Below, one piece after another: positions 58,857-64,000 of a stretch of DNA of 64,000 bases (within the stretch, counting starts at the first letter, position 1; every line of letters starts with the position of its first letter). This stretch comes from Saccharopolyspora gloriosae (GTDB lineage: Bacteria > Actinomycetota > Actinomycetes > Mycobacteriales > Pseudonocardiaceae). The translations under genes were made by a program, and so were the position numbers. The stretch spans positions 3,023,470 to 3,087,469 of the forward strand of contig NZ_CP059557.1 in the NCBI RefSeq assembly GCF_022828475.1. The letters run 5' to 3'. The notes beneath the pieces are model-generated. The model saw only the letters and a list, made by a program, of their open reading frames with translations. It was not told the origin of the DNA and did not search any database.

Positions 58857-60595
58857 GCGGTGCGACGCTTCCGGTCGCGGACGCGGCCGCGGTGTGGCGG
58901 CATGTCCGGGTACTGGCGCGACGGCACCTTGGGGCGGTGGTGCGTTTGCTCGGTCTGCACGGTGCGGCCGCCGTCGCGGGCTTGGTCGGACCATGGCTCA
59001 TCGGCAGGCTGATCGACGTGGTGGTGCACGGCACGACCCTGGCCGAGGTTCATCTCATCGGAACCGCCCTGGTGGCATCGCTGATCTCGTACGCGTCGTT
59101 GATGTACTGGGCTGTTCGGTCTTCGTGCCGGTTCGGTGAGCAGGTCACCGCTGAGCTGCGCGAAGACTTCGCCGACGCCATCGTCGGACTGCCGCTGTCC
59201 ACCGTCGAGGACGCCGATCCCGGTGATCTGATCACCCGGGCCTCCCGGGACGTCGACGCGCTGGCGAATGCGGCACGATTCGCCGTGCCCGAAGCGATGG
59301 TCGCCTTGGTGACTGCTCTGCTCACCGCCGCCGCGCTGGTGCTGACCGGGCCGTTGACCGCTTTGCCGTGCCTGGCGGCGCTTCCGCTGCTGTGGGGTGG
59401 AACGCGCTGGTATCTGCGCCGTTCACCGACCGCCTACCGGCAGCGCAGCGCCAGCTACGTCTCATTGGGTGACAGCCTGGCCGAGACGGTTTCGGGGGCA
59501 CGGACGGTGGACGCGTTGAGGCTGCAGACCTGGCGGCGACGGGTTCTCGATCGGAATCTGCGAGAGGCGTATACTGCGGAGCGCCACACCATGCGTCTCC
59601 GCAGCACCTGGTACTTGCTGGTCGAATTCGGCTATGTGCTCCCGGTGGTCGCGACGATCGCGATCGGCGGGGTGCTGTACCTCGATGATCTGGCCACGCT
59701 CGGTCAGGTCACCGCGGCCACCCTGTACGTCCGGCAGCTGATCTTTCCACTGGACGAGCTGCTCAACTGGGTGGACGAACTGCAGGTCGGCGCGGCTTCA
59801 CTGGCTCGGTTGCGTGGCGTGCACGACGTGCCGGCGGATCGGCGGCCATCCGGACAGCGGCCGCGTGACCAGGGGATCAGCGCCCGCGAGGCTGGCTACG
59901 CCTATCCGGGAGAGCGCGTGGTCCTGCGCGCGGTGGACCTCACGGTCGCGCCGGGTGAGCGGCTCGCGATCGTCGGGCCGTCCGGGTCCGGCAAATCCAC
60001 ATTGGGCAAATTACTCGCCGGAATATACGCACCTTCCTCCGGTGCGGTGGAACTCGGCGGTGTCCGATTGACGGAATTACCTGACGGCGAGCTGCGCCGT
60101 CGAATAGTTTTGATTACCCAAGAGCATCATATTTTTCGCGGAACCATACGGGATAATGTCGCCTTGGCGCGATCCGATGTGCCGGATAGTATGGTGTGGA
60201 ACGCGCTGGCGGTGGTCGGTGCTGATAGTTGGGCTGATGGAATGCCCGACGGAGTGCACACCCGGATCGGCTCGGGTGGGCAACCGCTGACCGCGGCGCA
60301 GGCGCAGCAGATGGCGCTCGCGCGACTGATCGTTGCAGAGCCGGACGTAGTGGTACTCGACGAGGCCACGGCGCTACTGGATTTGGAAAGTGCCAGGCAG
60401 GCAGAGCGCGCCGTGGCGGCGGTGACGGAGAATCGGACTGTCATCACCATTGCTCACCGGCTGCATGCGATCCAGTCCGTGGACCGGATCGCGGTGGTCG
60501 AGGGCGGCCGGATTCGCGAGCTTGGCAGCCACGAAGAACTGGTGAACGCGAACGGTACCTATGCCAGGCTGTGGCGCGCGTGGCGCGGCATTTGA
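58853..60595 (+). CDS. strW: ABC exporter half, intact Walker sites and degenerate signature (StrW-like)
   Basis: A 580-residue exporter subunit, translationally coupled to the previous one (GTGA overlap at 58853-58856). The membrane domain spans about residues 20-310. In the nucleotide-binding domain Walker A is 'VGPSGSGKSTLGKLL', Walker B 'VVVLDEATALLD' with the catalytic Glu, and the H-loop is 'ITIAHRLHAI'. The signature reads 'LTAAQAQQM' instead of LSGGQ. This is the mirror image of its partner, so the heterodimer has one good composite ATP site and one dead one. Bases 60000-60200 are lower in GC and include TTA codons. Confidence 0.9.
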   Translation: MSGATLPVADAAAVWRHVRVLARRHLGAVVRLLGLHGAAAVAGLVGPWLIGRLIDVVVHGTTLAEVHLIGTALVASLISYASLMYWAVRSSCRFGEQVTAELREDFADAIVGLPLSTVEDADPGDLITRASRDVDALANAARFAVPEAMVALVTALLTAAALVLTGPLTALPCLAALPLLWGGTRWYLRRSPTAYRQRSASYVSLGDSLAETVSGARTVDALRLQTWRRRVLDRNLREAYTAERHTMRLRSTWYLLVEFGYVLPVVATIAIGGVLYLDDLATLGQVTAATLYVRQLIFPLDELLNWVDELQVGAASLARLRGVHDVPADRRPSGQRPRDQGISAREAGYAYPGERVVLRAVDLTVAPGERLAIVGPSGSGKSTLGKLLAGIYAPSSGAVELGGVRLTELPDGELRRRIVLITQEHHIFRGTIRDNVALARSDVPDSMVWNALAVVGADSWADGMPDGVHTRIGSGGQPLTAAQAQQMALARLIVAEPDVVVLDEATALLDLESARQAERAVAAVTENRTVITIAHRLHAIQSVDRIAVVEGGRIRELGSHEELVNANGTYARLWRAWRGI

Positions 60596-60641
60596 CGAAC
60601 CGCTGCTTGCCTGTAATTCAGTGATGAACGGAGGAATCGGC

Positions 60642-61436
60642 GTGAATCAGGACCTTCCTGTGATAATTCTGTGCGGGGGTTATGGCACTCGGATCAGGGA
60701 AGCGAGCGAACGTCTTCCCAAGGCCATGGTCGATATTGGTGGAAGGCCGATTCTGTGGCACATCATGAAGCTGTACGGCCATTACGGATTTCGGCGTTTC
60801 GTGCTGTGCCTCGGCTACAAGGGCTGGGAGGTGAAACAGTTCTTCATGGATTATCGAACGCATATGTCGGATTTCACGATCTCGCTGTCGGATGGGCATC
60901 GAGTCGAGTTTCACAACGATCGCGCCGACGAGAACTGGGAGATCACGTTCGCCGAGACCGGTTTGGAAACGGCGACCGGCGCGCGGCTTCGCCGGATTCG
61001 CCCCTATGTCGACACCAGCGACTTCATGATGAGCTATGGCGACGGCCTCGGCAACATCAACCTGAAGGAGCTGGAGAAGGCGCACCGCGACGCCGGGCGT
61101 GTCGGCACGGTCACCGGCATCCACCCGACCTCGAAGTTCGGTGAGATGGAGGTGTCCGGGGCAGAGGTGGTGGAGTTCAACGAGAAGCCGACGCAGGTCA
61201 GTGGGTTCGTCTCCGGCGGCTTCTTCATGTTCAAGCGGGACTTCCTGGAGGACTACCTGGACGACGATCCGATGCTGTGGCTGGAGAGCGAGCCGTTGCA
61301 GCGCCTGGCTCGCGACAACCAGATGACCCTGCATCCTCATCACGACTTCTGGCACGCGATGGACACCTACAAGGACTACCAGTATCTCAACTCCTTGTGG
61401 GCGGCCGGCGACGCGCCATGGAAGATCTGGCCGTGA
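60642..61436 (+). CDS. strQ: Glucose-1-phosphate cytidylyltransferase-like sugar nucleotidyltransferase (StrQ/RfbF)
   Basis: A 264-residue nucleotidyltransferase. The N-terminal nucleotide-binding motif is 'VIILCGGYGTRIREASERLP' with 'KAMVDIGGRPILWHIMKLYG'. 'MSYGDGLGNINLKEL' is the metal-binding region and 'FWHAMDTYKDYQYL' the C-terminal part typical of CDP-glucose synthases (RfbF). GTG 60642 follows GGAGG; in-frame codons upstream run into the transporter gene. In streptomycin clusters StrQ is such an enzyme, thought to make the CDP-activated precursor of the amino-sugar unit. The gene converges on the oxidoreductase at 61463. Confidence 0.88.
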   Translation: MNQDLPVIILCGGYGTRIREASERLPKAMVDIGGRPILWHIMKLYGHYGFRRFVLCLGYKGWEVKQFFMDYRTHMSDFTISLSDGHRVEFHNDRADENWEITFAETGLETATGARLRRIRPYVDTSDFMMSYGDGLGNINLKELEKAHRDAGRVGTVTGIHPTSKFGEMEVSGAEVVEFNEKPTQVSGFVSGGFFMFKRDFLEDYLDDDPMLWLESEPLQRLARDNQMTLHPHHDFWHAMDTYKDYQYLNSLWAAGDAPWKIWP

Positions 61437-61462
61437 GCGTCGCGGGCCGCCCGGCGGACCGG

Positions 61463-62746
61463 TCAGGTGAACATCTTGTTCTGCTCCTCGAGCAGCCGGT
61501 CGATCAGCCGCCCCGGCGGCAACGTCACCTGCTCGTAGGTGATCACGGTGTCCTTGGGCACGGCGGTCCGTAGTACGCAGCCACCGGCGACACCCATCGG
61601 CAACAGCCGCTGGGCACGGGCGATCGGGTGGGCCTCGGCCACGCCGTAGGTGTCGTATCCGCCAAGGCCGTCGAGAACATGCCCGGCGGGCAGGTCCCGT
61701 TTGGCGGTGGTGACCACCTCGACCCGGGGGCCGCCGGGCGCGGCGATCGTGGCGTCGGCGAAGTCGACCGCGCGGACCACGGTGTTGGGCACTTCGAAGT
61801 GGCACAGATGGTAAGGCGCGTAGAAACTGTAGAGCGGTCCCTTGCCGAGCTTGTACAACTCCAGATAGTGACGCTGCCGCGGGTCGTCATGTGTACCGAG
61901 GACATACACGCCCGGACCGGGCTTCGCGCCGACCACATAGTCGACGACCCCGCCGAGCGCGCGCAGCTCGTCGATGTCGTAGGCACTGGTCAGGTCGTCG
62001 ACATGGCCGCCGTGATCGCGGGCGTACATGCCGCGCCTGCCGACCGTGAAACCGAAGGCGTTGGCCACCACGGCCTGTTCGAAGGACACCTTGGTGCCAT
62101 CGGCGAAGCTGGTGACCATGTGCACGTCCTGTCCCCAGCGCTCGGCGAATCCCCGCTGGGTCGCCGGCGTCCGGTAGGGGTCCTGCAACCCCTTCACGTT
62201 GCCCGCGACCAGTGGTGTGACCCCGAGTCCGCGCACGAACCTCAGTAGATTCGCCTGTACCCCTGGCTGATCGCCATCCGCACCGGTGAACAGCGTGCCT
62301 GCCGCCCTTGCCCGGTGCGCCAGCAGGGGGCCGACGGTGGCATCGAGCTCGGCGTTCATCGTGACGATCGGCAGCCGGCGTTCGATCGCGGCGACAGTGA
62401 TTCGCGCGCCAAAATCGACGGCACCGGTGACATCCACGACACAGTCCAGTTGTTCGGTCGCGAGTAGTTCGAAGGCATCTTGGGTGATGGCCGGCTTGCC
62501 CGAGCGGATGGCCGTGTCGATATGACGCGAGAGGTCGGCCACCACGAGCTCGAGGCCGGCCTCGGCGTATGCCCGCTCGGCGTGTGCGAGGGTCCGGTTG
62601 GCCACCGCGACCAGGCGCATCCCCGGCACCGAACGCACGATCTGACTGGCCAGTCCCCGGCCCATGAAGCCCGCTCCGATCATGCCGACCCGAATCGGGC
62701 GGTTCGCGGCCGCGCGCTCGCGTAGCGCCGTGTCGACGAGGATCAT
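61463..62746 (-). CDS. NAD(P)-binding oxidoreductase with C-terminal SAF-like domain
   Basis: A 427-residue protein. The N-terminal Rossmann fold ('IRVGMIGAGFMGRGLASQIV') resembles homoserine-dehydrogenase and Gfo/Idh-type enzymes. The central part ('GADGDQPGVQANLLRFVRGL') binds substrate. The C-terminal 80 residues ('LLPMGVAGGCVLRTAVPKDT') form a SAF-like domain. ATG 62746 overlaps the stop of the epimerase gene (62743-62745). Such proteins occur in several sugar and aminocyclitol clusters and probably oxidise or reduce a sugar hydroxyl or carbonyl; the exact step is not known. Confidence 0.78.
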   Translation of the reverse strand: MILVDTALRERAAANRPIRVGMIGAGFMGRGLASQIVRSVPGMRLVAVANRTLAHAERAYAEAGLELVVADLSRHIDTAIRSGKPAITQDAFELLATEQLDCVVDVTGAVDFGARITVAAIERRLPIVTMNAELDATVGPLLAHRARAAGTLFTGADGDQPGVQANLLRFVRGLGVTPLVAGNVKGLQDPYRTPATQRGFAERWGQDVHMVTSFADGTKVSFEQAVVANAFGFTVGRRGMYARDHGGHVDDLTSAYDIDELRALGGVVDYVVGAKPGPGVYVLGTHDDPRQRHYLELYKLGKGPLYSFYAPYHLCHFEVPNTVVRAVDFADATIAAPGGPRVEVVTTAKRDLPAGHVLDGLGGYDTYGVAEAHPIARAQRLLPMGVAGGCVLRTAVPKDTVITYEQVTLPPGRLIDRLLEEQNKMFT

Positions 62747-63291
62747 CGATCCAGCGCCGACTCGACCGACAGCAACGGCCAACGTGCGTCCTTGGCCGAG
62801 ACGAGCTCGACCTCGACGGGCCAGTCGATGTCCAGCGCGGGATCGTCCCAGCGCAGGCCGCCCTCCGCCGCTGGTGCGTGGTTCGCCGAGACCTGGTACA
62901 TCGTCTCGGTGTCGTCGGTCAGCGTCAGGTAGCCGTGCGCGAAGTTCTCCGGCACATACATGGCCAGACGATTGTCGGCCGACAGTTCGGTGCCGAAATG
63001 TCGCAGATAGGTCGGTGACTCGGGCCGGAGATCCACGATGACGTCGTAGATGGCACCGCGGACACAACGGATCGTCTTGGCTTCGGCGTGCGGCTCCGAC
63101 TGGAAGTGGAGGCCGCGCAGAGTGCCACGGCGGTGATTGAACGAGATGTTGCAGTTCTCGATGGTCGGCTCGAGCCCGGCCTCGGCGAAGTCGTCGCGGG
63201 CGAAAGCCCTGGCGAAGAATCCGCGATCGTCTTCCAGCAGCTGGAGTTCGATCACGGCCGAACCGCCGAGCGGCGTGGTCTTGATCAACAT
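62743..63291 (-). CDS. dTDP-4-dehydrorhamnose 3,5-epimerase-like protein (RmlC/StrM family)
   Basis: A 182-residue cupin epimerase. The catalytic His lies in 'RRGTLRGLHFQSEPH', and the conserved 'PENFAHGYLTLTDDTETMYQ' contains the second His and the catalytic Tyr. ATG 63291 follows GGAGG; the longer frame upstream is not conserved. In streptomycin clusters StrM epimerises the dTDP-keto-sugar on the way to dihydrostreptose, and this could be the same step. It is translationally coupled to the oxidoreductase at 61463 and follows the carbamoyltransferase on the same strand. Confidence 0.85.
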   Translation of the reverse strand: MLIKTTPLGGSAVIELQLLEDDRGFFARAFARDDFAEAGLEPTIENCNISFNHRRGTLRGLHFQSEPHAEAKTIRCVRGAIYDVIVDLRPESPTYLRHFGTELSADNRLAMYVPENFAHGYLTLTDDTETMYQVSANHAPAAEGGLRWDDPALDIDWPVEVELVSAKDARWPLLSVESALDR

Positions 63292-63369
63292 CGGTGTCCT
63301 CCTTCGATTGATCCACCCACCGGGCGACGGCACGGCGCGTGATGATGTCTTTCGCCGCTTCCGGCGAAA

Positions 63370-64000
63370 TCAGGGCGTCCTGGGCCGCAGGGTGATCCGG
63401 CGTTGATCCCACAGCCGAAGGATTTCGTCCAGCAGGCCGTTGTCGTTCCCGGAGGTACTGACGCCAAGCTGACGAAGGCTGCGTCGGCCGTCGGCCGCGG
63501 TCAGGATCTCCAATGCCGCTCTCGAGGTGCCCGTGCGGCCCGACCTGCCCTCGTCGAGCACGACGCTGCTGGTCTCGGCGGGCCGTCCTGTGCCGGAATC
63601 GAGATCATGCCGGGAATGCAGCGAGGTACGGCTCATCGGGCTTGGGACAAGGTTCAGGAAGGCGTCCCTGTGAACCTCGCGCTTCCGTACTATCCAGTCG
63701 TCCACGACCAGCGTGTCGAGATCGGTGGTGAGGAACGCGACCACCGAGTCTTCGACCGACTGGACGATCGGCTCGGCGTTGTTGTTGAACGAGGTGTTCA
63801 AGACGACAGGTAGCCCGGTGATCTCGCCGAAATCGCGGATAAGCTGCCAGTACTCCGGGGTGGTGGCCTGATTCACCACCTGGACTCGTGCTGTGCCGTC
63901 GACATGGGTGACGGCGCCGAGCAGTTCGCGGAATTCCGGTAGCACTTCGACGATCGCGATCATGAAGTAGAGGTTCGGTGCGGCAGGAGGGATGTCGAAG
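63370..64000 (-). CDS. Carbamoyltransferase (NodU/CmcH family), C-terminal part
   Basis: The frame is open to the window edge, so the 5' part lies beyond base 64000. The visible part has the C-terminal carbamoyltransferase domain: 'GAVTHVDGTARVQVVNQATT', 'GLPVVLNTSFNNNAEPIVQS' and 'VVAFLTTDLDTLVVDDWIV'. These enzymes transfer the carbamoyl group of carbamoyl phosphate to a hydroxyl of a small molecule. The last 80 residues are an unusual extension. Bluensomycin, a streptomycin relative, has a carbamoyl group in place of one guanidino group, which fits this gene beside a single amidinotransferase. Confidence 0.85.
   Translation of the reverse strand, partial: FDIPPAAPNLYFMIAIVEVLPEFRELLGAVTHVDGTARVQVVNQATTPEYWQLIRDFGEITGLPVVLNTSFNNNAEPIVQSVEDSVVAFLTTDLDTLVVDDWIVRKREVHRDAFLNLVPSPMSRTSLHSRHDLDSGTGRPAETSSVVLDEGRSGRTGTSRAALEILTAADGRRSLRQLGVSTSGNDNGLLDEILRLWDQRRITLRPRTP

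Noticed and set aside
1-64000. CRISPR array, rRNA operon or riboswitch
   Set aside because: No regularly spaced direct repeats, no rRNA-like sequence and no conserved riboswitch core were noticed in the reading.

Overview
The window is high-GC actinomycete chromosome, possibly from an antibiotic-producing order such as Pseudonocardiales or Streptomycetales. The signs are very high third-position GC, many GTG starts, F420-type LLM oxidoreductases, an EtfD-like membrane iron-sulfur reductase, ISL3/IS256/IS481 elements, a remnant of an actinomycete integrative element and a StrR-regulated aminocyclitol gene cluster. No rRNA, complete tRNA or CRISPR array was found.

Region 1 (1-33.3 kb) is a dense CoA-thioester catabolic island. 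It holds thiolases, five crotonase-fold proteins, three acyl-CoA dehydrogenases, two acyl-CoA ligases, a pair of MaoC-type dehydratases, short-chain and medium-chain dehydrogenases, a family I CoA-transferase, an HMG-CoA lyase-like enzyme, three LLM-class oxidoreductases and an EtfD-like ETF:quinone oxidoreductase that would drain the acyl-CoA dehydrogenase electrons. A subset (ligase 22210, dehydrogenase 26369, hydratase 17975, SDR 27535, BadI-like hydrolase 16741, thiolase 28284) resembles the aliB/badK/badH/badI route for alicyclic carboxylates. A FadR-subfamily GntR regulator (21112-21873) lies in the middle. Copies of a GGTCNGACC-like palindrome precede many of the operons and its own gene, which suggests one local regulon. 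A TetR-type palindrome (AACG-N2-CGTT core) forms a second, smaller set of sites. A complete IS481-family element and two gene remnants interrupt the island.

Region 2 (33.3-38.6 kb) is accessory: an isochorismatase-fold hydrolase, then lower-GC, decayed DNA with gene fragments, a tyrosine integrase, an AbrB-like partner and a tRNA-3'-end-like sequence that may be an old attachment site.

Region 3 (38.6-42.6 kb) is a three-gene minus-strand operon: a Crp-type regulator, a class III nucleotide-cyclase-like protein and a STAND-like P-loop protein. The cyclase carries at its C-terminus, and the P-loop protein at its N-terminus, the same short GVQ-x3-FNG motif. It resembles amyloid/RHIM-like signalling motifs, so this may be an undescribed conflict (defence) system. 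It is the best candidate here for a new system.

Region 4 (42.6-47.2 kb) is an IS nest: an ISL3 element with a perfect 8-bp target duplication has inserted into the right end of an IS256-family element. Next to it lie decayed genes: a nuclease-like protein, an ABM monooxygenase, and a TcmI-type cyclase with two frameshifts from a lost type II polyketide locus.

Region 5 (47.2-64 kb) is a streptomycin-type aminocyclitol cluster. It contains stsC, strB1-strF-strG in the Streptomyces griseus order, a second sugar aminotransferase, an aldo/keto reductase, a probable glycosyltransferase, a strR-type activator, an asymmetric ABC exporter pair (strV/strW-like), a CDP-sugar synthase (strQ-like), an oxidoreductase, an RmlC-type epimerase and a carbamoyltransferase that runs off the window. 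A textbook StrR operator (GTTCGACTG-N11-CAGTCGAAC) sits between stsC and strB1. A single amidinotransferase plus a carbamoyltransferase points to a bluensomycin-like rather than streptomycin product; this is inference.
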